Part shown: positions 43,421-52,403 of the stretch, piece after piece
Position numbering within the stretch: position 1 is the stretch's first letter
How the letters are laid out: each line of letters begins with the position of its first letter
Assembly (NCBI GenBank): GCA_022071945.1
Contig: JAJVIN010000003.1
Coordinates: forward strand, 50,328-114,327
DNA from: Thermoanaerobaculia bacterium
GTDB taxonomy: Bacteria; Acidobacteriota; Thermoanaerobaculia; UBA5066
DNA length: 64,000 bases
Reading direction: 5' to 3'
Made by a program: the position numbers and the translations under genes
The notes under the pieces: model-generated
Database searches by the model: none
Seen by the model: only the letters and a program-made list of their open reading frames with translations
What the model was told of the DNA's origin: nothing

Positions 43421-44353
43421 ATGCGAATTCTCGTTACGGGAGCGGCGGGCTTTCTGGGCAGCCACCTCTCCGACCGTCTGATTGCCGAGGGTCACGAAGT
43501 CATCGGGATGGACAACCTGATCACGGGCGACGTGAGGAACATCGCCCACCTCGCCGGAAACCGGCGCTTCAAGTTCATCCATCACGACGTCACCGAGTAC
43601 ATCTTCATCGATGGCTCGCTCGACGGGATCCTCCATTTCGCCTCTCCAGCCTCCCCGATCGACTACCTCCAGATCCCCATCCAGACCCTGAAAGTGGGGG
43701 CCCTCGGCACGCACAAGGCCCTCGGCCTGGCGAAGGCCAAGAAGTCCCGCTTTCTCCTCGCCTCGACGTCCGAGGTCTACGGCGACCCCACCGTCCACCC
43801 GCAGCCCGAGACGTACTGGGGCAACGTCAATCCCGTGGGACCCCGCGGGTGCTACGACGAGGCGAAACGGTTCGCCGAGGCGATGACGATCGCCTACAGG
43901 AATTTCCACGGGGTCGACACGCGGATCGTGAGGATCTTCAATACCTACGGTCCCCGGATGCGGCCGAACGACGGAAGGATCGTCCCCTCCTTGATCAACC
44001 AGGCGATCCGTCAGGAGCCGCTCACGGTGTTTGGGGACGGCCAGCAGACCCGCTCGTTCTGCTACGTCTCCGACCTCATCGAGGGAATCTACCGGCTCTT
44101 CCTCTCCGACATCCCCGATCCCGTCAACATCGGCAACCCGCACGAGATGAGCGTGATGGAGTTCGCCGAGACGATTCACGAGCTGACGGGCGCCGTCTCG
44201 ACCATCATCCACAAACCCCTGCCCGTGGATGACCCGAAACAGCGCCGGCCGGACATCACGGTCGCGAAGACCCGCCTCGGCTGGGAGCCGAAGGTCCCGC
44301 TCAGGGAAGGTCTCGACAGCACGATCGCGTACTTCAGGGAAAGGGCGCGCTGA
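43421..44353 (+). CDS. UDP-glucuronate decarboxylase (UDP-xylose synthase)
   Basis: A 310-residue extended SDR that converts UDP-glucuronate to UDP-xylose with bound NAD. It has the N-terminal [10 protein letters not shown], catalytic Ser/Thr and Tyr-xxx-Lys (STSEVYGDP and [10 protein letters not shown]), and the UXS-diagnostic stretch [17 protein letters not shown] with the active-site Glu, plus [13 protein letters not shown]. Length and motifs match the cytosolic bacterial/plant UXS group. UDP-xylose feeds extracellular polysaccharide or lipopolysaccharide synthesis. It stands alone in its orientation. Confidence 0.92.
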   Translation: MRILVTGAAGFLGSHLSDRLIAEGHEVIGMDNLITGDVRNIAHLAGNRRFKFIHHDVTEYIFIDGSLDGILHFASPASPIDYLQIPIQTLKVGALGTHKALGLAKAKKSRFLLASTSEVYGDPTVHPQPETYWGNVNPVGPRGCYDEAKRFAEAMTIAYRNFHGVDTRIVRIFNTYGPRMRPNDGRIVPSLINQAIRQEPLTVFGDGQQTRSFCYVSDLIEGIYRLFLSDIPDPVNIGNPHEMSVMEFAETIHELTGAVSTIIHKPLPVDDPKQRRPDITVAKTRLGWEPKVPLREGLDSTIAYFRERAR

Positions 44354-44415
44354 GCCTGGCGTCAAACCCGGGGCGCGGGGCCCGACAGGCAACCGCGGCC
44401 TCGCGCCGGGTCCTC

Positions 44416-45645
44416 TCACAGGGCGCGGAGGAACTCCACGCGCTCCCGCAGCTTCTCGTCCGTGTCGAGCGAGAAGCTGTGTCCGTGGCCCAAGTCTTGG
44501 GCGAGGAGAGCCTCGAGCGGGCCGCATAGCTGCGCCAGTCGGGAGGCGGGGATACCGGGCCTCAGGAGCTTCGTGACGACCCGCGAGGAGTCCGGATCGA
44601 ACTCCCAGAAGCCCGCGATCCTCCCCTCGGCGATGATGGGGCGGAGAGCCATGTGCGCTCCGTCCTTGAGCGTGGACATGCCGGAGGATCCCCAGGCGGG
44701 GACGGGCACGTTGTGATGTTCCGGGTCGGTCAGGAGTCCAGGCCCTCCGTGAAGGGCGGGCAAGTTGTCCTCGAACGGGAGAAGGGCGACTCCCCCGCTC
44801 GCCCCGTCCAGTTCTGCGGTCTCGGGCAGGCCGAAGAAGATCTCGTCCCTCCCCTCGATCGAAAGGGGCTCGAGGCTCGCGGACTCGATCGCCAGGGCGG
44901 CCGCCTTCTTTCCGATCCCGGCCCAGTCCGAGAAGTGAGCGGCCGACGCCGGCGAGGCGAACTCGAAGAAGCGCCGGGCCAGGAGGGCCTGTCGTGCCTC
45001 TGTCCCGGACGGGAGATCCCCCATTCGCAGCGTGTCCCCGGCCTCCCAGACGTACTTCTCCGAATCGAGCCTCCCCCCTGGCAGCGCGCGGCGTGCCTTT
45101 CCGTTGAACTCGAGGAGCCTGAGGGCCACGGGCAAGACGGATGACAGCCCCGCCTTCTTGCCTTTCTCGCCAAGGGACCGTACCGAGTTGGGCGGGAGGG
45201 CCTTTCTGAGGCCGTCGGGCGTCTGCCGCGCCTTCCCGAGGACCTCGAGGGCAGCCGCCGCCACCGCCTCGACTTCCTTCCAGTCACTCCCGGCCCTCTC
45301 GAGGTCACGGGCCGTCCGGGGCCGCCACTGTTCTTCCGCGACGCTCAGGGCAAGGGCCGCGTCCCGGCGAGGAACGAGGTAGATGCAGTTCCTGACGGAT
45401 GGGAGCACCTGGAGCTCCCGCCTCTCGACGGCTCCGTTGAGCGCCTCGAAGTCGAACTTCTTTTGCCGGGCCCAGCAGGCGACGTAGACATCGGCGCCGC
45501 CGAGAGTCCTTATCCAGCCCGTCTCTGAAACGATGGTCTCGGCGGGAGCATCGGCCGGGGAGGCGAGGTGCTGGCGAAAGATCCACTCTTTTCGAGCTCG
45601 GGAAAGGGAGATCTTTCGGCTTGCCGCCGCCTTTGGCTTGGGCAT
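44416..45645 (-). CDS. winged-helix DNA-binding protein, HTH_42/AlkZ-like
   Basis: A 409-residue protein similar to the HTH_42 (YcaQ/AlkZ) superfamily of winged-helix DNA glycosylases. Three winged-helix units are suggested by ETGWIRTLGGADVYVACWARQ, LQVLPSVRNCIYLVPRRDA and FEFASPASAAHFSDWAG, followed by the beta-rich C-terminus with LLPFEDNLPALHGGPG and GRIAGFWEFDPDS. AlkZ removes crosslinked or alkylated bases. The catalytic QxQ motif could not be located with confidence, so enzymatic activity is not certain. ATG 45645 has AAGAGGAGAG upstream; the earlier in-frame start at 45690 has none. Confidence 0.72.
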   Translation of the reverse strand: MPKPKAAASRKISLSRARKEWIFRQHLASPADAPAETIVSETGWIRTLGGADVYVACWARQKKFDFEALNGAVERRELQVLPSVRNCIYLVPRRDAALALSVAEEQWRPRTARDLERAGSDWKEVEAVAAAALEVLGKARQTPDGLRKALPPNSVRSLGEKGKKAGLSSVLPVALRLLEFNGKARRALPGGRLDSEKYVWEAGDTLRMGDLPSGTEARQALLARRFFEFASPASAAHFSDWAGIGKKAAALAIESASLEPLSIEGRDEIFFGLPETAELDGASGGVALLPFEDNLPALHGGPGLLTDPEHHNVPVPAWGSSGMSTLKDGAHMALRPIIAEGRIAGFWEFDPDSSRVVTKLLRPGIPASRLAQLCGPLEALLAQDLGHGHSFSLDTDEKLRERVEFLRAL

Positions 45646-45735
45646 GGGGCTCTCCTCTTGTTGGGGAAGATGGCGAGGAGAGACTGTCACCAGCCCGCCC
45701 TCGGGTCAATCGAAGCGCAAGAAGAGGGACGGCGC

Positions 45736-45741
45736 TAGACT
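45736..45741 (+). promoter_or_regulatory. candidate -10 element before pheA
   Basis: TAGACT lies 24 bases before ATG 45766 and a GGAGA ribosome-binding site follows at 45755-45759. A clear -35 is not visible. Confidence 0.3.
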
Positions 45742-45765
45742 CGGGCCGCTTTCTGGAGAACTGAG

Positions 45766-46851
45766 ATGGACATCGACGAACTGAGGGCCCGGATCGACGC
45801 CGTGGATGACGAGCTCCTGAACCTCCTCAACGAGCGGGCGCGGCTCGTGGAGGAGGTCGGTCTGATCAAGCAGCAACTCCAGCGGCCCTTCTACGTTCCA
45901 GGGCGGGAGCGCTCGATCATAGAGAGGCTTCTGGGGCTGAACCAAGGTCCGTTCCCGTCAGAGGGGATCAAGCCGGTCTTCCAGGAGATCTTCTCGGCGT
46001 GCCTGTCCCTGGAGAAGGGCATCCGGGTGGCATACCTCGGGCCCGAGGCGACATTCACGCATGCGGCCGTGAAGTTCCAGTTCGGTCTTTCCGCCAGGGC
46101 CGTGCCGATGGGCTCGATCGCCGGGGTCTTTCAAGAGGTGGAGCGCGGCGAGGCGGACTTCGGGGTCGTCCCGGTGGAAAACGCCACGGAGGGAGTCGTC
46201 AACCACACGCTCGACATGTTCATGGAGAGCCCGCTGAGGATCTGCGCCGAGGTGGTCCTGAAGATCACCCACTGCCTCCTGGCCCGGGCGGGGCTCGATT
46301 TCGCGAATATCTTCCGTGTCTACAGCCACCCGCAGGCTCTGGCCCAGTGCCGGGGATGGCTGACGGCGAACATGCCGGGAGCCGCGCGCGTGGAGGCCAG
46401 TTCGACGGCGGAGGCGGCCCGGATGGCTCGCGAAGACGTCAACGGGGCGGCGATTGCCTCCGATCTCGCGGCCAAGCTCTACGACCTTCACCTCGTGAAG
46501 CGCAATCTCGAGGACATGGCGGAGAACGCCACCCGGTTTCTCGTGATCGGCCGCGAGGTCGCGAAGAAGACCGGGAACGACAAGACGAGTCTTCTGGCGG
46601 TCATCCCGGATGGTCCGGGCACGCTCTTCAGGCTTCTGCAGCCCTTTGCCGAGCACGGCGTCAATCTCACGAAGATCGAGAGCCGGCCCACGCGGCGCAA
46701 GGTGTGGGAGTACGCCTTCTTCCTCGACCTCGACGGGCACGAATCCGAAGAGAAGGTCATCAAGGCGATGGACGACATCCGGGCGTTTGCGGCCTCTCTG
46801 AAGGTCCTGGGCAGCTACCCGAAGGGATCGCCGGCCGATCCCCGGCCGTAG
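45766..46851 (+). CDS. pheA: bifunctional chorismate mutase/prephenate dehydratase
   Basis: A 361-residue P-protein for phenylalanine synthesis. Residues 1-85 form an AroQ-type chorismate mutase (DELRARIDAVDDELLNLLNERARL, with the later RERSIIERL). The prephenate dehydratase domain follows (VAYLGPEATFTHAAV, VVPVENATEGVVNHTLD, NATRFLVI with the conserved Thr-Arg-Phe), and an ACT domain ends the protein (LLQPFAEHGVNLTKIESRP), the site of feedback inhibition by phenylalanine. All expected motifs are present. It stands alone and ends at a strong hairpin. Confidence 0.95.
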   Translation: MDIDELRARIDAVDDELLNLLNERARLVEEVGLIKQQLQRPFYVPGRERSIIERLLGLNQGPFPSEGIKPVFQEIFSACLSLEKGIRVAYLGPEATFTHAAVKFQFGLSARAVPMGSIAGVFQEVERGEADFGVVPVENATEGVVNHTLDMFMESPLRICAEVVLKITHCLLARAGLDFANIFRVYSHPQALAQCRGWLTANMPGAARVEASSTAEAARMAREDVNGAAIASDLAAKLYDLHLVKRNLEDMAENATRFLVIGREVAKKTGNDKTSLLAVIPDGPGTLFRLLQPFAEHGVNLTKIESRPTRRKVWEYAFFLDLDGHESEEKVIKAMDDIRAFAASLKVLGSYPKGSPADPRP

Positions 46852-46856
46852 ACAGG

Positions 46857-46883
46857 AACGCCGGGGAGAAATTCCCCGGCGTT
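46857..46883. terminator. hairpin terminator after pheA
   Basis: An uninterrupted 11-bp stem (AACGCCGGGGA, 46857-46867, with TCCCCGGCGTT, 46873-46883) around a five-base loop, five bases after the pheA stop. It also lies downstream of the convergent 96-residue gene, so it can serve both. No long T-run follows. Confidence 0.7.
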
Positions 46884-46938
46884 GTGGCGATTCGGCAGAG
46901 GGGACCCTGAAGATTCGGGCCCGGTCCGCGATGGGACT

Positions 46939-47229
46939 CTAGATCTCGGACTGGTCGAAGACTGCCTGCAACTGCTTGAGGGCGGCTCGGGTCGCGAGGC
47001 CCGCCAGGGCTGCCCCGATGGCCTTCCCGCGGTAGCGTCCGATCAGGAACCCCGCGGTCGCGGCCAGGAGCAGGCTGGGCACCGGGTGTTGCCGGACCAA
47101 GTCCAGGGCGGCCTCCTTGATGTCGTGGGAGCCGAGACGGAAGTCGAACGGGCCGTTGGCTCCGCCGACGGGCCCGTCGGGAGAAGCTCCGTGCGGTGCC
47201 GGCGGCCGGACGTCTTCTTGTTCGGTCAC
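46939..47229 (-). CDS. small membrane protein paired with DUF883 protein
   Basis: A 96-residue protein with a charged N-terminus and one Gly/Ala-rich hydrophobic segment (PSLLLAATAGFLIGRYRG, then a second weaker GAALAGLATRAAL). The glycine-zipper pattern resembles stress-related inner-membrane proteins. It directly follows the DUF883 gene, so they are an operon. The molecular role is unknown. Confidence 0.6.
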   Translation of the reverse strand: MTEQEDVRPPAPHGASPDGPVGGANGPFDFRLGSHDIKEAALDLVRQHPVPSLLLAATAGFLIGRYRGKAIGAALAGLATRAALKQLQAVFDQSEI

Positions 47230-47526
47230 TTAGTCGTCTCCTCTCCGCCGCAGGAGGAGGCCCAGGGCGAACCCGACTCCGAGGGCAATGGCCACGGACT
47301 TGCCCGGGTTGTCTCGAACGTAGTCCTTGACTCCCGTCACGACGTCGTCCATGTCGGTTTCCTTGATCTTGTCGCGGAGTTCGGAGGCCTTCGCCTTGAC
47401 AGACTCGGAAACCGTGTCCATCCGTTCCTTGAACCTCCCCATCCGGTCTCCCATGGTCTCCCTGGCGGTGTTGATCTTCTCTTCCACCACCCGCGCGCTC
47501 TCGTTGGGCGTTTCGTTCTGCGCCAT
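47230..47526 (-). CDS. DUF883 (ElaB/YqjD-like) membrane-anchored protein
   Basis: A 98-residue protein with a long charged helix (EEKINTARETMGDRMGRFKERMD and on) followed by the DUF883 tail: a VRDNPGKSVAIALGVGFALGLLLRRRGDD segment with a single transmembrane helix and basic end. YqjD-type proteins anchor to the inner membrane at the C-terminus and have been linked to ribosome association in stationary phase. The start has GAGAGGAGGA upstream. Confidence 0.82.
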   Translation of the reverse strand: MAQNETPNESARVVEEKINTARETMGDRMGRFKERMDTVSESVKAKASELRDKIKETDMDDVVTGVKDYVRDNPGKSVAIALGVGFALGLLLRRRGDD

Positions 47527-47626
47527 GGTTTCATCCTCCTCTCGTCAAGGGTTCTGACTCAATGTTCGCACAAAGCCGCCAGGGGCATCCACCGCTGGCG
47601 TACCATTTCCCGTAAAGGAGTGACGG

Positions 47627-49015
47627 ATGAAGCTCGGATTTCACGGTGCCGCCCGTACGGTGACGGGCTCCAAGTACCTCCTCGACACCGGCCGCTACCG
47701 TCTGATGGTGGACTGCGGGCTCTTCCAGGGCGGGTTCGAACAGCACCAGCGAAACTGGAAGCCCCTGGCCTTCGAGCCCTCCTCGGTCGACGACGTCCTG
47801 TTCACCCATGCGCACATCGACCACACGGGGCTCTTCCCGCGGTTCGTGAACCAGGGGTTCTCCGGGAGGGGCCTCGCCTCCGCCCCGACCAAGGGCCTCC
47901 TCGGCGTCTTGCTTCCCGACTCGGGCAGCCTGCAGGAAGAAGAAGCGCGCTTCGTCAACAAGAAGGGGATCTCCAGGCACAGCCCCGCGCTGCCCCTCTA
48001 CACGGAGTCGGATGCGATCCACTCGCTGCGGCAGCTGACGCGCATCGACTTCAACACCCCGACGGAGCTTCATCCCGGCGTGCAGGCCACGCTTCACCGG
48101 GCCGGGCACATCCTCGGCGCCGCTTTTCTATCGATTCGGGCCAAGAACCGGGATGGCAAGCACATCGACATTCTGTTCTCGGGTGACATGGGGCGGCGGG
48201 GCGTTCCCATCCTGCACGACCCGGAATCGATTCCGGGGGCGGACTACATCATCGTCGAGACAACCTACGGCGACCGCCGGCACGAACGGGTCGACGTCAA
48301 GGATCAGCTCAAGAGCGCGATCGTGGAGGGACTGACTCGCGGGGGCTTCATCCTGATTCCGGCCTTTGCCGTGGGCCGGACGCAGGAGATCCTCTACCAC
48401 CTCTTCGAGATGTTCGAGTCCGGAATGCTCGAGCGGGTTCCCGTCTTCGTCGACTCCCCCATGGCCAATTCCGTCGTCGACCTCTACTGCCGGTACCACT
48501 CCGAGCACGACGCCGAGATGCAACTGCTGGAGGACAAGGCGGGTGACCCGCTCCACTCCCGCTACTTCACGGTTTGCCGCTCGCGTGACGAATCGAAGAG
48601 GCTGAACGACGAACGGGGACCCGCCATCGTGATCTCGGCCTCTGGCATGGCGACCGGCGGCCGGATTCTCCACCACCTCGTCCGCCGGCTGGGGGATCCG
48701 AGGACGACCGTTCTCTTCGTCGGGTACCAGGCGGAAGGCACGCTCGGACGGCAGCTTCTCGACGGCGAAGAAGAGGTCAAGGTGCTCGGCGAGTTTGTCA
48801 AGGTCGAGGCCGCGATCCGCCAGATCCCGGCCCTTTCGGCCCACGCGGACTGCGACGAGCTGATCGACTGGTTGAAGACGGCGCCCAAGCCGCCCCGGGC
48901 CCTCATCCTGACTCACGGAGAGCCGGGCGCGCAGGAAGCCTTCAAGGAGCTCGTCTCCCGGGAGCTCGGATGGCCGGTGCTGATACCGGAACACGGCGAA
49001 ACTCTGGAACTCTGA
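47627..49015 (+). CDS. beta-CASP metallo-beta-lactamase RNase-like protein
   Basis: A 462-residue MBL-fold protein with the metal motif HAHIDHTG (HxHxDH), followed by the beta-CASP insertion (RTQEILYHLFEMFESG, PVFVDSPMA) and the RNA-specificity motif (SASGMATGGRILHHL, FVGYQAEGTLGRQL, LSAHADCDELIDWLK, LTHGEPGAQEAF). This is the CPSF73/Ysh1-like group common in bacteria, expected to cleave or trim RNA. A good ribosome-binding site AAAGGAG precedes ATG 47627. It overlaps the next gene by 46 bp. Confidence 0.9.
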   Translation: MKLGFHGAARTVTGSKYLLDTGRYRLMVDCGLFQGGFEQHQRNWKPLAFEPSSVDDVLFTHAHIDHTGLFPRFVNQGFSGRGLASAPTKGLLGVLLPDSGSLQEEEARFVNKKGISRHSPALPLYTESDAIHSLRQLTRIDFNTPTELHPGVQATLHRAGHILGAAFLSIRAKNRDGKHIDILFSGDMGRRGVPILHDPESIPGADYIIVETTYGDRRHERVDVKDQLKSAIVEGLTRGGFILIPAFAVGRTQEILYHLFEMFESGMLERVPVFVDSPMANSVVDLYCRYHSEHDAEMQLLEDKAGDPLHSRYFTVCRSRDESKRLNDERGPAIVISASGMATGGRILHHLVRRLGDPRTTVLFVGYQAEGTLGRQLLDGEEEVKVLGEFVKVEAAIRQIPALSAHADCDELIDWLKTAPKPPRALILTHGEPGAQEAFKELVSRELGWPVLIPEHGETLEL

Positions 49016-50235
49016 GGGCCCTGACGCCGGCCGGAGAGCCCAGAAGCGGGCTCTTCCGGCTGGTCGTCACCCGCAGCGTCACGAGCTTTCTCGAGGGGAA
49101 CGGGCTGGCCCTCGCGTCAGGGCTGGCCTATACCTCGCTCCTGTCGTTCGTCCCGCTCGCCGTCTCGATCACGGTCTTGACCGCTCCCCTGAGCACGGTC
49201 GGCAGACCGGAGTTCTACCGGTTCATCTCCGCCTTCCTGCCCGGAGCCTCGCCGGACCTGATCGCCAAGATCGAGCACTTCGCCGCGCGGGCCCAGGACA
49301 TCTCGATCGTCTCGACCGTCCTGTTTTTCATCTCGTCGCTGAGGGTGTTCTGGGAGGTGGACTCCGCGGTCAACGGATTGTGGGGAACCGTCCAGAAGAG
49401 GTCCTTCTGGCGGCAGCTCGTCCTGGCCGTCATCGTCATCCTGCTCGGGCCGATCGCCTCCGGCCTCATCACGACACTCCTGGCCGGGGGCGGCGTGCCG
49501 TTCACGCGGCTGAGGGTCACGGGCATCATCGTCTCGTCTCTGGCCCTGACGATCCTCTACAAGAAGATCCCGCGCAGCCATGTCGGCTGGATGCCCGCGG
49601 CAATTGCGGGCGCCGTGGCCGGATCGTCGCTCTGGATCCTGCGCAGCATCTTCGCCAACAGCGTCGTCTGGGTCCGGAACCTCGACAGGGTGTATGGATC
49701 CATCTCCTTCATCCTCATCTTCGTCATCGCGAACGGCTTCGTCTGGACGATCCTTCTGTATGGCGTGTCGCTCGCGCATGCGATCCAGTTCCGCAAGGAG
49801 GCCCTGGCGCATGACGACGAGGTCCGGACGTCTCTGGGCAACACCCCTCTGGACAAGGCGGTGGCGATCCTCAGGAGTCTGACCGCGGCCTGGATCCGCA
49901 AGGATGCCCCGTGGGGCCTGTCTCGCCTGGCGGCGGAGGCCGAGCTCTCGGAGCCCGAGATCTGGACGCGCCTGCAGGGCCTGATCCGGGCCGGCCTCGT
50001 CGAGAAGGCCGGAGACGAGGGCTTCAGGCTGACGCGCCCCCCGGACGAGATCTCTCTTTATGCCGCCGAGAGGGCGGTGGGGCTCTCGTTTCCGCGACCC
50101 CTGCCTTCGGGCGGAGACCCGGTGGCCAAGATGCTGCGAAGGCTGTATCGAAGGGCCGACCGCGAGGAGCGCGCCGTCCTGCAGGGCGTGAGCCTCAGAG
50201 ACCTCTACGAATCGGACCGGGAGGACTGGGATTGA
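48970..50235 (+). CDS. YihY/BrkB-family membrane protein with winged-helix tail
   Basis: A 421-residue protein with six transmembrane helices of the YihY family (start of the core SFLEGNGLALASGLAYTSLLSFVPL; later WEVDSAVNGLWG, KKIPRSHVGWMPAAIAGAV, YGSISFILIFVIANG). The ~130-residue cytosolic C-terminus contains a winged-helix-like segment (LSRLAAEAELSEPEIWTRLQGLIRAGLVE) not found in the shortest homologues. The start ATG 48970 overlaps the nuclease gene by 46 bp; a later non-ATG start is possible. The function of the family is unclear; an old RNase BN label is not supported. Confidence 0.85.
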   Translation: MAGADTGTRRNSGTLRALTPAGEPRSGLFRLVVTRSVTSFLEGNGLALASGLAYTSLLSFVPLAVSITVLTAPLSTVGRPEFYRFISAFLPGASPDLIAKIEHFAARAQDISIVSTVLFFISSLRVFWEVDSAVNGLWGTVQKRSFWRQLVLAVIVILLGPIASGLITTLLAGGGVPFTRLRVTGIIVSSLALTILYKKIPRSHVGWMPAAIAGAVAGSSLWILRSIFANSVVWVRNLDRVYGSISFILIFVIANGFVWTILLYGVSLAHAIQFRKEALAHDDEVRTSLGNTPLDKAVAILRSLTAAWIRKDAPWGLSRLAAEAELSEPEIWTRLQGLIRAGLVEKAGDEGFRLTRPPDEISLYAAERAVGLSFPRPLPSGGDPVAKMLRRLYRRADREERAVLQGVSLRDLYESDREDWD

Positions 50236-50275
50236 CGAGGGCGCCGAGTGCGGTTACTCTCTCGGTCCCTTGCGT

Positions 50276-50351
50276 GGGGCTGTAGCTCAGCTGGGAGAGC
50301 GCTAGAATCGCACTCTAGAGGTCGGGAGTTCGATCCTCCTCAGCTCCACCA
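50276..50351 (+). tRNA. tRNA-Ala (anticodon CGC)
   Basis: The cloverleaf is complete: acceptor GGGGCTG (50276-50282) pairs with CAGCTCC (50341-50347) and contains the G3:U70 wobble that marks alanine tRNAs. The anticodon stem CTAGA/TCTAG encloses a seven-base loop ATCGCAC, giving anticodon CGC (decodes GCG). The T-arm has GTTCGATCC. The 3' CCA is encoded (50349-50351). Confidence 0.95.
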
Positions 50352-50377
50352 AATAAACCCTTCAGGTTCAGGTTGTT

Positions 50378-50409
50378 CCGCCCGGGCGATTCCCGGGCGG
50401 TGCCGTTTT
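50378..50409 (+). terminator. terminator after tRNA-Ala
   Basis: A perfect nine-bp stem CCGCCCGGG (50378-50386)/CCCGGGCGG (50392-50400) with a five-base loop is followed shortly by TTTT at 50406-50409. It lies 26 bp after the tRNA and fits rho-independent termination. Confidence 0.75.
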
Positions 50410-50649
50410 GGGGCTCGGACTCCTCACGAAACTGCTCAAGGCGGCGTTTTCCGATCGTGGGCCTCCTCCCCGGCCTTCGAACAGCATTGGAGACCACGGC
50501 CACGCCCGAGTTCAGGGGGATCCGGGGGATCATTTTGGGGAACTCGGATGACGACTCCTGGGTCATCACCACCTTGGCGGCCGTCTCGAGGAATCAGGAG
50601 CGGCTCACGCCCTGACATCGCCCTCTATCCCAAGCCCCGGGACGGTCTT
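50410..50649. other. intergenic region without recognised gene
   Basis: Between the tRNA terminator and the convergent CDF gene. Short open frames exist on both strands, but none shows a ribosome-binding site, recognisable domain or codon pattern. No integrase or clear attachment-site repeat is present. Confidence 0.4.
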
Positions 50650-51324
50650 CTACCCAGGACTGGTGGCGGCCGTGCAGACGGCCCCATCTCGCTCGCGAGC
50701 GACGTCTCTGAGAATCTGGACTCCCCCGCGCAGCACGATGGCGGCGATGGCGAGCCCGATGAGAAGGTCCGGGAACCTGCTATCGAGGGCCAAGACCAGG
50801 GCACCCGAGAGAATGACGCCTGCGTTTGCGATGACGTCCGACTTCGAGAAGATCAAAGATGCCCTCATGTGGACTCCGCCGTCCCGGTGCCTGGATATGA
50901 GCGAAAGACAGATGGCGTTGGCGATCAGGGCGACGAATCCGACACCCATCATGAGACTGCTGACAGGCTCGCTTCCGAGGAGGGACCTCCGGATGACGTC
51001 GCCGACGACCAGGAGTGCCAGCACGATCTGGATGATTCCGCTCAGCCGGGCGGCTCCGGCCTTCTCACCGCTCGACTTCCCGACCGCCAGCAGGCTGATC
51101 GTGTAAACGGAGGCATCCGCGAACATGTCGAGAGAGTCCGCGATCAGGCCGGTGGATTCCGCAACGAGGCCGAGCACCAGCTCGAAGACGAACATGAAGG
51201 CGTTGATGCCGAGGACGATCGAGAGAGTCTTGCGCTCTCGAGAGTTCCGGGCCTCCATTTCGCAGCCACAGCCAGACACGATTCCCTCCCTCGCGGCTTC
51301 TCGCGTGGACGAAGCGCTCGCCAC
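50650..51324 (-). CDS. short-form CDF-superfamily cation transporter
   Basis: A 224-residue membrane protein with six helices and no cytosolic metal domain at the C-terminus, a short CDF variant. The family start is recognisable as GCGCEME followed by RKTLSIVLGINAFMFVFELV; helix 2 has GLIADSLDMFADA (D-xxx-D site) and the helix-5 region has GGVHMRASLIFSKSDVIANAG. Such proteins probably export Zn(II), Co(II) or Cd(II). The Cys-rich N-terminus could bind metal. It is a single gene next to tRNA-Ala. Confidence 0.82.
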   Translation of the reverse strand: MASASSTREAAREGIVSGCGCEMEARNSRERKTLSIVLGINAFMFVFELVLGLVAESTGLIADSLDMFADASVYTISLLAVGKSSGEKAGAARLSGIIQIVLALLVVGDVIRRSLLGSEPVSSLMMGVGFVALIANAICLSLISRHRDGGVHMRASLIFSKSDVIANAGVILSGALVLALDSRFPDLLIGLAIAAIVLRGGVQILRDVARERDGAVCTAATSPG

Positions 51325-51677
51325 CCGCCCACCAAGACTACGTCATGCGCGCTGCTTTTCGCGGCCGGAAGGCCCGTGCCCGCCACGGACAGCCTGCTAG
51401 CGGCAGCGGCCATCCACCCAGAGCTTCGGCTCGTGACGCGCCGGACGGAAGACGATCCGCGCCTCCGTGACGCGATCCAGCGGGAACTCGTGGGGGCTCC
51501 TTTCTGATTCCAATTCGCTTTCAAGTCGAGACGAATCGGGCGAAGGGAGGTCTACGAGAGGCCCCTCACCCGGCCTCACGGCCACCCTCTCCCCGCTGCG
51601 GCGGGGCGAGGGCAGGGAAAAGAGAGATCGGCTCATCTCGAGAGCTACTTGGAATGAGACCCCCTTTCGCCTCACCC
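51325..51677. other. intergenic region with REP-like repeats
   Basis: A 353-bp gap between two minus-strand genes. The right half holds the palindromic cluster annotated at 51561-51617 and a second GC palindrome near 51660-51690. A minus-strand frame ends in a plausible-looking EARIVFRPARHEPKLWVDG near 51400-51490, but the frame runs through the repeats and lacks a start signal, so no gene is called. Confidence 0.4.
51561..51617. repeat. REP-like palindromic repeat
   Basis: Contains CGGCCTCACGGCC and a hairpin CCCTCTCCCCGC (51585-51596) with GCGGGGCGAGGG (51601-51612). The GC-rich core (CCTCCCC/GGGGAGG type) resembles the elements at 26.4 and 56.2 kb. Confidence 0.5.
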
Positions 51678-52364
51678 CTACCCTTCCCGCGGGGTGATCC
51701 GGATGGAATCGCCGGCGACCTTCACGTGGAGGTCGGGTCTGAGCCTCGCGACCATGCTGGTCAGGGCATCCAGATCCGGGTACCCGGGATCTGTCCCGAA
51801 ACAGCGAGCGTCGTCGATCACGATCACGTGCCCTTTCTCGGGCGACCTCAGGATCGAATCAAGCTCGGAGAGGACGGGAGTGTCCGACTCGCCCCTCCCC
51901 GTGATCCCCCCGGAGTAATGCCCGTCGAGCCAGAAAAGGGCGGGCTGATCCAGCTCGGCCAGAATCCCCGGGAGCACGTCGGCGCTGTCGCCCTTCAAGA
52001 GCTTCACGTTCCGGTCTCGGCGGAAGCGGTCCCTGGCCTTTTCGTGGAGCGCTCCGTCGAGCTCGATCGAGTAGACCCTTTCGAATTCGGCCTTTAGGGC
52101 CTCGACCATGTCTCCCAGATAGGTCCCCGTCTCCACGAGGATCCTCAGCCCGAACTGCCTCGCGTGGCTTCGAAGGACATCCTGCTTGACCGCATGAGGG
52201 GGAGGAACGGGACAACCGCTGTCTTTCCAGGCAGCGACTTCGGTCTTCTGGCGCCTCCGCCTCATCCAGTTCCTGATGGGATGAAACAGGGACGTATTCC
52301 GCAACAGCCTCTTTACCAGCTCTCTCACCTTGCTTCTCCAGCCTTCCCAGGAACCGATCGCCAC
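51678..52364 (-). CDS. class I SAM-dependent methyltransferase-like protein
   Basis: A 228-residue protein with an N-terminal basic stretch and a methyltransferase Rossmann fold: motif I LVETGTYLGDMVEAL, post-I acidic VYSIELDG, motif II region ALFWLDGHYSGG, and VIVIDDARCFG. The WLDGHYS and IDDAR features resemble the FkbM/Methyltransf_24-type group that acts on sugars or secondary metabolites. It is divergent from the membrane (p)ppGpp synthetase, with only 39 bp between the starts. Its substrate cannot be read from context. Confidence 0.75.
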   Translation of the reverse strand: MAIGSWEGWRSKVRELVKRLLRNTSLFHPIRNWMRRRRQKTEVAAWKDSGCPVPPPHAVKQDVLRSHARQFGLRILVETGTYLGDMVEALKAEFERVYSIELDGALHEKARDRFRRDRNVKLLKGDSADVLPGILAELDQPALFWLDGHYSGGITGRGESDTPVLSELDSILRSPEKGHVIVIDDARCFGTDPGYPDLDALTSMVARLRPDLHVKVAGDSIRITPREG

Positions 52365-52403
52365 GGACCGGGCATCAGGATCCGCTGAATACTGGCACGA
52401 AGA

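Noticed and set aside
48970..50235. YihY protein as ribonuclease BN
   Set aside because: The RNase BN name for this family was a misassignment; the protein is an integral membrane protein with no nuclease motif.
50315..50572. Minus-strand small protein ending AEEDRTPDL
   Set aside because: It is read antisense through the tRNA-Ala gene and terminator; this ending is a known false annotation produced by tRNA antisense sequence.
50276..50650. tRNA-Ala as integration site of a mobile element
   Set aside because: No integrase, excisionase or repeated 3' tRNA end was found on either side.
51397..51675. 92-codon minus-strand frame with EARIVFRPARHEPKLWVDG
   Set aside because: It runs through REP-like palindromes and lacks a start signal. 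The end could be a gene remnant but cannot be assigned.
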